Source of the DNA: Paenibacillus sp. FSL R10-2782
GTDB lineage: Bacteria; Bacillota; Bacilli; Paenibacillales; Paenibacillaceae
Direction: 5' to 3'
NCBI RefSeq assembly: GCF_038592985.1
Contig: NZ_CP151951.1
Location: 2,471,001-2,535,000, forward strand
DNA: 64,000 nucleotides
The position numbers and the translations under genes were made by a program. The notes below the pieces were generated by a model that had not been told where the DNA came from, did no database searches, and saw only the letters and a list, made by a program, of their open reading frames with translations. This document shows, piece after piece, positions 63,101 to 64,000 of the stretch (positions are counted from its first letter, which is position 1; each line of letters starts with the position of its first letter).

Positions 63101-64000
63101 GATCGGAAAACCGATTCAGAACATCCGTCTGTACATTGTGAAGGAAGGCACGGAACAATTGCAGCCGATTGGGGTTGCAGGGGAGCTGTGCATCGGCGGT
63201 GTAGGCGTAGCGCGAGGCTATCTGAACCGTCCAGAACTGACGGCAGAGAAATTCGTTGCCGATCCGTTTGCGGATGGCGAAGCAGGCTATGAACGGATGT
63301 ACCGCACGGGTGATTTGGCGAGATGGATGCCGGACGGCAACATCGAGTACTTGGGCCGGATTGACCATCAGGTGAAAATCCGGGGGTACCGGATCGAGCT
63401 GGGCGAGGTCGAATCGCAGCTGTTGAAGGTGGAGTCGGTACGAGAAGCCGTCGTCATGGCCCGTGCGGATGAAACAGGCCAAAAACAAATGGTGGCGTAC
63501 TACGTTGCCGGGCAGGAAATCGGAGCCAGCGAGCTAAGAAGTGAGCTGGGCCGAGAGCTGCCAAGCTATATGGTGCCATCGTACTTTGTACAACTGGAGC
63601 AGATGCCGCTGAGTCCGAACGGCAAAATCGACCGCAAGGCATTGCCAGCACCGGAAGACAGCCTGCAAAGCGGAGCCGACTATGTCGCACCGCGGACGTG
63701 GGTGGAAGTGAAGCTGGCGCAAATTTGGCAGGATGTGCTGGGCTTGGCGCAGGTCGGCGTGAAGGAAAACTTCTTCGAGATTGGCGGACACTCGCTGCGT
63801 GCGACAACCCTGGCATCGAGGATTCACAAGGAGCTGAACAAGCCGCTTCCACTGCGCAGTATTTTTGAAGCACCAACGATTGAACAACTGGCAGCGGTTC
63901 TGGAAAGTCTGGATCAAGTGGCGTATGCTTCCATTCCGGTGACGGGAGCTCGTGATTTCTATCCGTTATCCTCGGCGCAAAAACGACTGTATGTGCTGCA
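37575..64000 (+). CDS. triD: Giant lipopeptide NRPS (tridecaptin-type TriD), 3' end outside window
   Basis: One frame stays open from ATG 37575 (GAGGAGAG, about 6 nt spacing) to the window end, over 8,800 codons. It holds Cs-A-T-E, four C-A-T-E modules, one C-A-T module and the start of the next C domain. The first C domain has HHIISDG (His134, His135) and, lying at the very N-terminus before any A domain, must be a lipo-initiation domain. Codes read by eye against GrsA give Val, Dab, Gly, Ser, aromatic (Trp), Ser. With E domains in modules 1-5 the product starts acyl-D-Val-D-Dab-Gly-D-Ser-D-Trp-Ser, the published start of tridecaptin A. Polymyxin and fusaricidin orders do not fit. The family gene has 11 modules, so about five lie beyond the edge. 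Confidence 0.88.
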   Translation, partial: MTQHDIQLFALSQPQQRIWYTELLYPNRNTSTLITTVKIKGTVHIDALQQAMNQVIAQNDSFRIKITAQDGIPYQYVEPFAAQSIETLQVTPEEAEQLVNRLNSKPFSLLDSQLYQLVILRLGAEETWYNFTMHHIISDGVSMNQAINEITTHYMDIVHGTGQATPTKANPYLDFIQVEQGYEQSDRYQKDKTYWTEKFADLPETTGLKSYNPLTLSTAARRESYTLETELYRGVKVFCEEHKISIFTFFLAALYIYLHKVTGEQDLTVGTLYANRTSKKEKDTIGMFVSTVATRLLVEPESELLTFLQGVGKEQSSILRHQRYPYNKIIQDLREQQSSLDIQRLFGVSIQYRTLSFSRFDEAVQQVDTDFCGDTVNDFDIHMVDMLDDDKFILHLDYRTDLFSEQEIARIIRQFLSVAEHMVKGPQKRIQELSLISDEERTQIVDVFNATAVPYPHDAGIHELFEQQAERVPDQTAVVFGNRRLTYGQLNEQANRLAHTLRGYGVTVERTVGIVAERSTDMIVGMLAILKAGGAYVPIDPDYPAERVRYLLEDSGAKLLLVQHAEQQPDDYSGIVLDLSDATVYGAVADQGLNTVHLEQNEAYHADYTHYTNPKNEISKTGTFGDRLAYLMYTSGTTGQPKGVMVEHRNVVRLVKNTNYSQLDADTRILQTGAVVFDASTFEIWGALLNGGQLVLVSQDVILDAPKLKEAVRSHGITTMWLTAPLFNQLSQQDLELFEGIRELLVGGDVLSVPHINRVLEAHPTLRIINGYGPTENTTFSTTHAITGVQAESVPIGSPIHNSTAYVVDRSMQLQPVGAWGELIVGGDGVARGYRNRPDLTAEKFIDSPFRSGERCYRTGDLVRWNADGTLEYKGRIDAQVKIRGYRIELGEVEAQLLKLEAVREAVVIAREDEQGQKQLCAYMVTDTEVAASELRSALSQELPGYMVPSYFVQLEQLPLTPNGKVDRRALPQPEGSVDSGEDYVAARTDVERTLVSVWQSVLGIEHIGVLDNFFHLGGDSIKAIQVSSRLLQNGYKLEMRELFQYPTIAELNGRVQQVSRVSDQGEVSGAVALTPIQHWFIEQQPSKPEHYNQALMLHREDRMDETALRQALQRIVEHHDALRIVFRQNADGGYEAWNRGVQAGELYSLEVVDFTNEPDFAHVLEAKANEIQSSICLDEGPLVKLGLFRCSDGDHLLVAIHHFVVDGVSWRILLEDLATGYEQALQGESVRLPNKTDSFRLWAGQLSAYANSTALLKERAYWQELEQAGATQAALPKDYTRKSEAKPCLRDDRTLTVAWTVEETEQFLKQAHRAYNTEANDLLLTALGTAVHEWAGISQVLVNLEGHGREAILPDVDITRTVGWFTSQFPVVLDMGKDRNVGRRVKDVKEGLRRLPHKGIGYGILRYLSAAEEGEAAFVVEPEISFNYLGQFDQDLKNNAFRMSPYSLGASISDTLTKRYALDINGMVTDGVLELTISYSSKTFMKKSIKRLADLLQESLRQVLAHCVDKELPELTPSDLSFQGLTAGELEHIVEQTATAGELENIYSLTPMQKGILFHGLMEPQSGAYFEQATFDLQGSFQVDAFAESLNLLVNRHQIFRTNFYSGWNEQPLQVVYRHKAAGFRFEDVRSMEQVELDAYIADFTERDKAEGFNFSAGELMRVSILRTGEESYRFVWSFHHILMDGWCLFLVVGEAFNTYFALLEDQKPELAPVTPYSEYIEWLERQDNAEAERFWSDYFAGFEQQTVLPQAKQLDGHTKGYEADKLSFTLSREVTERMNKLVKQQQVTVNTLLQAAWGVVLQRYNNSRDVVFGSVVSGRSADIPGIDKMIGLFINTVPVRIHSGEDVTFAGLMKQTQEQALASRAYETYPLYEIQALTEQKQDLVNHIMVFENYPVEQSMEQMGNRNTNGFAIANASVSEQTNYDFNITVVPGDEIGVHFEYNALVFERAAIEQIREHLLHIVEEAINRPDALVDELELVTAEEKAKIIDGFGSVGVSAWSDAKEVEWLFHAYVEEQAQLVPDHVAVVYEEQQLTYHKLNERANQLARRLRNEGIGRESIVGILSERSVDMLVGVLAVWKAGGAYVPLDADYPSERIRFMLEDSGATVLLTQTGLQERAQVWLEESQAISEPATGLRLQTVLALDDESLYTGDTTDVEHINEPQDLAYVIYTSGTTGRPKGVMIEHRSLVNTAAAYRRDYRLNQFPVRLLQLASFSFDVFVGDIARALYNGGTMVICPKDDRIDPSRLYSWIRDYQVTVFESTPALIVPFMQHVHEHGLDMSSLELLITSSDSCSVTDYRVLQERFGADIRILNSYGVTEAAIDSSFYDEELSKLPSSGSVPIGQAWLNARFYIVDSQLNPVPVGVLGELCIGGAGVARGYLNRPDLTAEKFVANPYVPGERLYRTGDLARWMPDGNVDFIGRMDYQVKIRGYRIELGEIETVIQRVPGVRQAVVIDRTDERGHKYLCGYITGEAELRIEEVQAELEAGLPAHMVPARLMRLETIPLTSNGKIDRKALPEPEGSIHTGAAYVAPRTTVEQVLASVWAGVLGVEAVGTQDNFFELGGDSIKALQVSSRLLQAGYRLDMKDLFSNPTVGSLSPLLRTDGKIASQEEAVGKVELTPIQRWFFEQQPVDLHHNNQAMMLYRAGRFDVDALHHTMERIVQHHDALRTVFRKTEQGYVAWNRSVEEGELYTLDIVDFSRVEDESTAVEAKANEIQAGIHLSEGPLVKLGLFQCAQGDHLLIAIHHLVVDGVSWRILLEDLAAAYEQAVAGKTGKAIRLPLKTDSFQTWAEQQSVYANSATMERELAYWQHIEQAEASLAKPLPKDYDNDHALLGDSEVVTVRWTKQETDLLLKQAHRAYSTEMNDLLLAALGKAVYEWSGSERVLVNLEGHGREAILSDVDITRTVGWFTSQFPVVLDGSLGQGGNIARLIKRVKEGLHHIPQKGIGYGILRYLSNTEAFAQAGVQLQLTPEINFNYLGQFDQDYKGNDLEPSSYSMGVPVSTNAAMDFALDINGVIEDGELMFTIRYGTTQFRHETIARLGELLASGLREVISHCVAQERTVLTPSDVLLNNVTLDELEQLVEDTRDMGELENVYALTPMQKGMLFFSMMDEDSAAYFEQATFELNGRFDVVTFGKSLDLLVQRHEALRTNFIHSWKDEPVQVVFHNRSGALYYEDLRGLEKEEREARVEAFVLADKAKGFRLAEDALNRISILQTGDETYHFVWSFHHILMDGWCLSFMIQEVFGSYQALRAGQEPVLEQVTPFSRFIEWLERQDREAALQYWSGYLADYEQQIMLPQQKTQPKSAQAGEYVGGELECEFQPELVAQIERVAKQNQVTINTLIQTVWGVLLQKYNNSSDVVFGSVVSGRPADIMGVERMIGLFINTIPVRILSEKGESFVELMKRTQRQALASNSYDAFPLYEIQALTGQKQDLINHIMIFENYPVEQQIEQLGSGGHDKFTISNVVTTEETNYDLNVAVMPGEGIKIRFMYNALCFDPIGIERLHGHFVRLLEQISLHPNVRVEELELVTAVEKQQITEAFNDTAAVYPRNQTIHQLFEEQVERTPDQVALVFENQSLTYRELNERANSLARMLQAQGVGPDKLVGLMVERSVEMIAGLLAVLKAGGAYVPIDPEFPSSRIEYMLEDSKATVLLSSRDLVEEHHCNANTIFLEDTELYQGESGNLETITRPEHLAYVIYTSGSTGNPKGVMLQHGSVLNFITGMREIIDFEAGKTILSLTTISFDIFVLETILPLLGGMTVVLGDSQHQVDPQALGELIVHHHVDMLQMTPSRVQMLLGHEAGSRALQSVKEIMVGGEALPSKLLAALQEINGLRIYNMYGPTETTVWSTVQELTHANQINIGRPIANTEMYILNANDGLQPIGVPGELCIAGEGLARGYWNREELTAEKFVSNPFEGGKAGYERMYRTGDLARWMPDGNIEYLGRIDHQVKIRGYRIELGEVESQLLKVESVREAIVMARADETGQYQLVAYYIAEQGLGASELRSELGRELPSYMVPSYFIQLEQMPLTPNGKIDRKALPAPEGSLQSGADYAEPRTAPERTLVAVWQSVLGVQTVGILDNFFDLGGDSIKAIQIVSRAFQAGYKLNMKDLFKYPSVKELAPHLRLAGKRTAEQGEVTGEVVLTPIQYWFAQQEQVDAHHFNQAVMLHRKQGFDESALRQALTKLAEHHDALRMVFSKTGQGYEAWSRGLQEGELYHLDVLDFRDLTDEAVLSAAIEAKASEIQSSIHLHEGPLFRAGLFHCADGDHLLMAIHHLVVDGVSWRILFEDLATAYEQAVNGEALQLPDKTDSFRFWSGRLSTYANSAVMESERAYWEQLNASALVDQVRLPEDQAQDGEFTLADTDTVVIKLTEEETERILKQAHRAYNTEVNDLLLAALGMTLYTWTGHERSLINLEGHGREDILPDTDISRTVGWFTSQYPVLLDIGRDHDLSGRIKQVKESLRQIPNKGIGYGIWRHLSEAGQANGHKEDALHMGQTDGGYAEPQVSFNYLGQFDQDLQNSDIRMSPYPIGLAVSDRTKMKYALDVGGIVTNGILELDIRYNGRAFRKDTIQMLAGLLKANLLEIIEHCVIRERSELTPSDVLLKGLTLEQLDTIVEQTQTVGELENVYPLTPMQKGMLFHSLMNPESGVYFEQATFDLEGHFEPTVFEASLKLLVSRHAIFRTNFYSGWHGQPLQVVYRYKNPGFRYEDVRGREDAVAEFVARDKEQNFDLGKDALMRVTVFRTGDSSYRFVWSFHHMVMDGWCLSLVTDEVFGAYFALLEHQQPELAPVKPYSEYIEWLERQDAQEATRYWSDYLAGFEQQTLLPGENAQASVMARIEDKEGSSNASNSGYVSEKLSFVLGKERSTALNHIAKQQQVTINTLLQSVWGVILQKYNNNQDVVFGSVVSGRPADIPGVEDMIGLFINTIPVRISSEQNATFAEVLQRTQEQALASGAYDTFPLYDIQALTEQKQDLINHIMIFENYPIGQQMKQAGGSGEAGTQTGFSIANVALAEQTNYDFNLIVVPDEDISILLEYNALVYNRSAMERIQGHIDHVIGQIVDNPHTRVDKLELATPEEQAQIVQVWGATAAAYPQDQTLSALFEGQAARTPDQVAVLFGAETLTYRELNERANRLARTLRAEGVEPDQPVGILVQRSLEMIVGIYAILKAGGAYVPIDPEYPAERIRFMLEDSGAKLVLTQSHLEEQATLSFDGKVLVLDCEEMYHEDGSNLEPLAGPRHVAYVIYTSGSTGKPKGVMVEHHSVLNRILWMHDRYGLSAEDTILQKTAFTFDVSVWELFWWSMVGSKVSLLSVGGEKNPEDIVETIARDGVSTMHFVPAMLHAFLEYVEQQPQEVMQEKLGTLRHVFASGEALPPQHVARFQRLVSGIAGAKLINLYGPTEATVDVSYFDCEPTEEYGVIPIGKPIQNIRLYIVKEGTEQLQPIGVAGELCIGGVGVARGYLNRPELTAEKFVADPFADGEAGYERMYRTGDLARWMPDGNIEYLGRIDHQVKIRGYRIELGEVESQLLKVESVREAVVMARADETGQKQMVAYYVAGQEIGASELRSELGRELPSYMVPSYFVQLEQMPLSPNGKIDRKALPAPEGSLQSGADYEEPRTAPERALVGVWQSVLGVQTVGILDNFFDLGGDSIKAIQIASRAFQAGYKLDMKYLFQYPTVATLAPHMQEVSRIADQGEVSGETALLPIQHWFFAQERERPQHFNQAVMLYSAEGFDETAVRRAMDHIVKHHDALRTVFRQASSGYTAWTRGVDEGALYTLETVDYREQATFAEALEAKANEIQSSIYLSEGPLVQLGLFRTAEGDHLLIAIHHLVMDGVSWRILFEDFSTGYEQALKGESVRLPYKTDSFQTWARELSSYANRPEAASDEVYWQQLEQAKADAAPLPKDFAYEGSLNADSEVLTVEWTEAETQQLLKQAHRAYNTEVNDLLLTALGLAMHNWTGAGHVLVNLEGHGREAILPEVNITRTIGWFTSLYPVLLDTGANLTLAERIKDTKEGLRRIPHKGLTYGTWRYLSHASASDKARVFAAEPEISFNYLGQVDQDLENSGITLSSHDAGETDDTHSPLLYTLDLNAMISEGMLRLTIAYSRKQYRKETLERVAGLLQSALQEVITHCVVQEQPELTPSDVSFKGLTTGELEQIAEQASRTGELENVYALTPMQKGMLFYNLMDSQSGAYFEQASFDLQGHFNIAAFAASLDVLVQRHTALRTNFYSGWKDEPLQVVYRNKRSELYVEDLRDVEEEKQNEYILECTRKDKQRGFDLAQDALMRVAILRTGEDSYRFVWSFHHIVMDGWCLSLVTNEVFASYFAILAHKQPELAPITPYSQYIEWLEQQDRQAASGYWSKVLEGYEEQSRLPQAKIQGKTGYQAERLDFDLGADLTASIQRIANRYQVTINTLMQTVWGILLQKYNGTDDVVFGSVVSGRPAEIPNVEHIIGLFINTIPVRISSHGDSLFSDVMKQTQEQSIASHAYDTYPLYEIQGLSELKQDLINHILIFENYPVEEQIEQLGNGDGSSFSITGVESVEQTNYDFNLVVLPGNTIHMSFGYNARAFERESVEQIRGHLVQLLEQVTAKPDIRVHELDMLSEQEREQILGVWGDTAAEYPSEQTIHGLFETQAAQTPEQAALFFEGEQLTYRELNERANRLARTLRSQGVTKDRLVGLMTERSVDMIVGIFGILKAGGAYVPIDPTYPEERIRYMLDDSGAKLLLTQSHLVDKVAFDGSVLVLDGDPTVYHEDGSNLEPLSGPNDLAYVIYTSGTTGQPKGVMLEHHGLCNLKAYFDQALRISTSDHALLFASYSFDAACWEIFQALFCGATLYVPTSETILNYERFEQYMGDHQITVAALPPTYAVYLEPERMPNLRILFTAGSASSTELVYKWKDQVAYYNGYGPTENSVATSIWPVSEDERAGQLISIGRPVPNHRVYMVDVHGHLAPVGVAGELCVSGPGLARGYLDRPELTAEKFVPNPFAAGEAGYERMYRTGDLARWMPDGNIEYLGRIDHQVKIRGYRIELGEVEAQMLKVEDVQEVIVLAQADEQGQNQLVAYYVAERDVNAGELRSLLGEELPNYMVPSYFIQLEQMPLTPNGKIDRKALPAPEGSQQSGADYVEPRTALEQTLVSIWQAVLGAKRVGILDNFFDLGGDSIKAIQVSSRLLQAGYKLEMKDLFQYPSVSLLSGHVHKVSRTADQRAVSGAVKLTPIQQWFFGQFLAEPHYFNQSVMLYREQGFDEAALHQTVTKVTEHHDALRMIFRQTEQGYEVWNRGLNEGKLYSLDVVDLTGVEDAADVVRAIEEKANAIQSSIRLDEGPLVKLGLFRCTDGDHLLIAVHHLVVDGISWRIIFEDFATGYEQAVRGEAIRLPYKTDSFSAWAERLSQYANSPAIENEREYWQHLAQMETASLPKDQESAEGQHSLIRDSEIVTVAWSEQETRLLLQEAHRAYNTEVNDLLLTALGTALYNWSGQERVLVNLEGHGREAIVPDIDITRTVGWFTSQYPVLLDVDGKAEVGQRIKRVKEDLRHVPHKGIGYGILKYMSRGDANPSLSLQPEISFNYLGQFDQDLENGDIALSSHAGGEPMSDNTALEHPLNVNGMITAGVLTLEIRYDSKVYHQQNVEKFAQLLQESLQEVIVHCASKEQSELTPSDVLFKGLTLEQLEQLTEHMAAVGELENVYALSPMQKGMLFHSLMEPESGAYFQQASFDQKGSFDVAIFRKSLDLLIQRHEALRTNFHMFETGQNQEPLQIVFRHKDSDLSFKDLRGMQETEQQAYIQAFKLEDQARGFKLGTDALMRVQVLQTDEETYHLVWSFHHIVMDGWCLSLVTGEVFGTYFALVEQKQPELANITPYGQYIEWLERQDERAAKEYWSSYLAGFEQQTLLPGSDASLKEQAVDSRENTLSTTASENSEYISEKITVELDSTLSEAMHRVAKQQQVTINTLMQSVWGLILQKYNNNEDVIFGSVVSGRPTDIVGVENMIGLFINTIPVRVQSERNATFVEIMRRTQEQALASGAYDSFPLYEIQALTEQKQNLINHIMVFENYPVEQQVEQLGEVRPSAFEITNVEVVEQTNYDLDLIVMPDEVFQIMFRYNANVYDRTTVERMQGHVLHVLEQIVNNPHIHVNELELVTPEEQAQIVQVWGDTAAAYPQDQTLSALFEEQAARTPDQVAVLFGAETLTYRELNERANRLARTLRAEGVEPDQPVGILVQRSLEMIVGIYAILKAGGAYVPIDPEYPAERIRFMLEDSGAKLVLTQSRLEEQASLSFDGKVLVLDSEEMYHADGSNLEPLAGPRHVAYVIYTSGSTGKPKGVMVEHHSVLNRILWMHDRYGLSAEDTILQKTAFTFDVSVWELFWWSMVGSKVSLLSVGGEKNPEDIVDTIARDGVSTMHFVPAMLHAFLEYVEQQPQEVMQEKLGTLRHVFASGEALPPQHVARFQRLVSGIVGAKLINLYGPTEATVDVSYFDCEPTEEYGVIPIGKPIQNIRLYIVKEGTEQLQPIGVAGELCIGGVGVARGYLNRPELTAEKFVADPFADGEAGYERMYRTGDLARWMPDGNIEYLGRIDHQVKIRGYRIELGEVESQLLKVESVREAVVMARADETGQKQMVAYYVAGQEIGASELRSELGRELPSYMVPSYFVQLEQMPLSPNGKIDRKALPAPEDSLQSGADYVAPRTWVEVKLAQIWQDVLGLAQVGVKENFFEIGGHSLRATTLASRIHKELNKPLPLRSIFEAPTIEQLAAVLESLDQVAYASIPVTGARDFYPLSSAQKRLYVL
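42190..46790 (+). other. NRPS module 2: C-A(Dab)-T-E
   Basis: The D-to-L type C domain (TPMQKGI start, SFHHILMDGW) spans about 42190-43520, A about 43600-45150, T about 45165-45375 and E about 45430-46790. The code reads D-V-G-E-I-S-S-I-D-K (FDVFVGD, VFESTP, LLITSSD, NSYGVTEAAID). This is the 2,4-diaminobutyrate code of Paenibacillus polymyxin and tridecaptin synthetases. The core motif is YGVTE instead of YGPTE. D-Dab is predicted, giving a cationic residue. Confidence 0.85.
46855..51420 (+). other. NRPS module 3: C-A(Gly)-T-E
   Basis: C about 46855-48190, A about 48245-49740, T about 49775-49980, E about 50025-51420. The code D-I-L-Q-M-G-M-V-W-K (FDIFVLE, MLQMTP, IMVGGE, NMYGPTE, TVW) is close to the glycine code DILQLGLIWK. 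An apparently intact E domain follows (AIHHLVVDGVSWR, EGHGREDILPDTDIS, SFNYLGQFDQD), although glycine has no chiral centre. Confidence 0.82.
51475..56060 (+). other. NRPS module 4: C-A(Ser)-T-E
   Basis: C about 51475-52840, A about 52890-54430, T about 54475-54690, E about 54715-56060 (HHLVMDG). The code D-V-W-H-F-S-L-V-D-K (FDVSVWE, TMHFVP, VFASGE, NLYGPTE, TVD) is a serine code. D-Ser is predicted. The whole A domain is almost identical in DNA to that of module 6. Confidence 0.85.
52830..54450 (+). repeat. Near-identical serine A-domain tract, copy in module 4
   Basis: About 1.6 kb, in register 9,222 nt upstream of the module 6 copy. Only scattered single differences are seen, while the C domain before and the carrier after diverge sharply. 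The tract includes the whole A domain and the end of the C-A linker. Confidence 0.85.
56125..60610 (+). other. NRPS module 5: C-A(aromatic, probably Trp)-T-E
   Basis: C about 56125-57450, A about 57505-58985, T about 59020-59230, E about 59262-60610. The code D-A-W-A-F-A-G-V-A-K (FDAACWE, VAALPPTY, LFTAGSA, NGYGPTE, SVA) is related to the phenylalanine code DAWTIAAICK of GrsA. Thr278 is changed to Ala and Ala322 to Gly, both of which enlarge the pocket. D-Trp, as in tridecaptin A position 5, fits; D-Phe cannot be excluded. Confidence 0.78.
60675..63900 (+). other. NRPS module 6: C-A(Ser)-T, no epimerase
   Basis: C about 60675-62060, A about 62110-63655 with the same serine code as module 4 (DVWHFSLVDK), and T about 63680-63900. 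The carrier has GGHSLRA, the form that precedes a C domain, unlike the GGDSIKA carriers of modules 1-5. It is followed at about 63940 by FYPLSSAQKRLYVL, the start of an L-to-L type C domain. L-Ser is predicted. Confidence 0.85.
62052..63672 (+). repeat. Near-identical serine A-domain tract, copy in module 6
   Basis: Partner of the tract at 52830-54450. Similarity falls off abruptly at about 63672, where the sequence passes into the GGHSL-type carrier that is unlike the one in module 4. Confidence 0.85.

Noticed and set aside
37575..64000. Regularly spaced repeated blocks over 26 kb that might suggest tandem repeats or a CRISPR-like array.
   Set aside because: The period (about 4.5 kb) and content are those of NRPS modules; no short repeat-spacer pattern exists.
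37575..64000. Assignment to polymyxin or fusaricidin synthetase.
   Set aside because: Polymyxin starts acyl-Dab-Thr-Dab, and fusaricidin starts with Thr after its acyl group. The codes here read Val, Dab, Gly, Ser, aromatic, Ser, which fits tridecaptin only.

Overview
The window looks like a chromosome segment of a Paenibacillus of the P. polymyxa / P. terrae group. This rests on low-GC Gram-positive ribosome binding sites (AGGAGG) and frequent GTG/TTG starts. It also rests on a Bacillus-type CcpN/YqfL pair, LicT-type antitermination, a Gram-positive RhaI-type rhamnose isomerase, and a lipopeptide synthetase whose residue order matches tridecaptin, which is known from this group. No tRNA, rRNA, insertion sequence, integrase or CRISPR array was seen.

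Region 1 (1-10.6 kb) is a rhamnose and lactate unit. A divergent GPH-family sugar symporter is followed by the aldolase/dehydrogenase fusion RhaEW, then rhamnose isomerase, rhamnulokinase and a DeoR regulator, then lutABC. Together these could take L-rhamnose to DHAP plus L-lactate and on to pyruvate. The gaps before rhaA and lutA carry hairpins, including two copies of one structured element whose stems differ by compensatory changes. Region 2 (10.6-18.6 kb) handles beta-glucosides. A LacI regulator is divergent from a GH1 phospho-glucosidase and an EamA transporter. Next comes a classic LicT/BglP/BglA operon with a promoter, a cre site and two antiterminator/terminator pairs.

Region 3 (18.7-29.2 kb) has a VanRS-like two-component system with a membrane acyltransferase, a secreted SGNH esterase resembling rhamnogalacturonan acetylesterases, and an alkyltransferase-like repair protein. 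It also has a small conserved-looking ORF and a four-gene TolC / MacA / MacB-ATPase / MacB-permease export operon. Region 4 (29.2-32 kb) is a gluconeogenesis-control group: ccpN, yqfL and glpX. The ccpN reading frame has no canonical start near its ribosome binding site.

Region 5 (32.7-64 kb, running off the window) is a lipopeptide synthesis locus. It has a type II thioesterase, two ABC half-exporters, and an NRPS gene that stays open for more than 26 kb. Six complete modules and the start of a seventh are visible. Reading the specificity codes by eye gives acyl-D-Val, D-Dab, Gly (with an epimerase attached), D-Ser, D-Trp/aromatic, L-Ser. This is the start of tridecaptin A, and the gene order thioesterase, ABC, ABC, NRPS matches triA-triD as I recall it. 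Modules 4 and 6 carry nearly identical serine adenylation domains at DNA level, a sign of recent recombination inside the gene.
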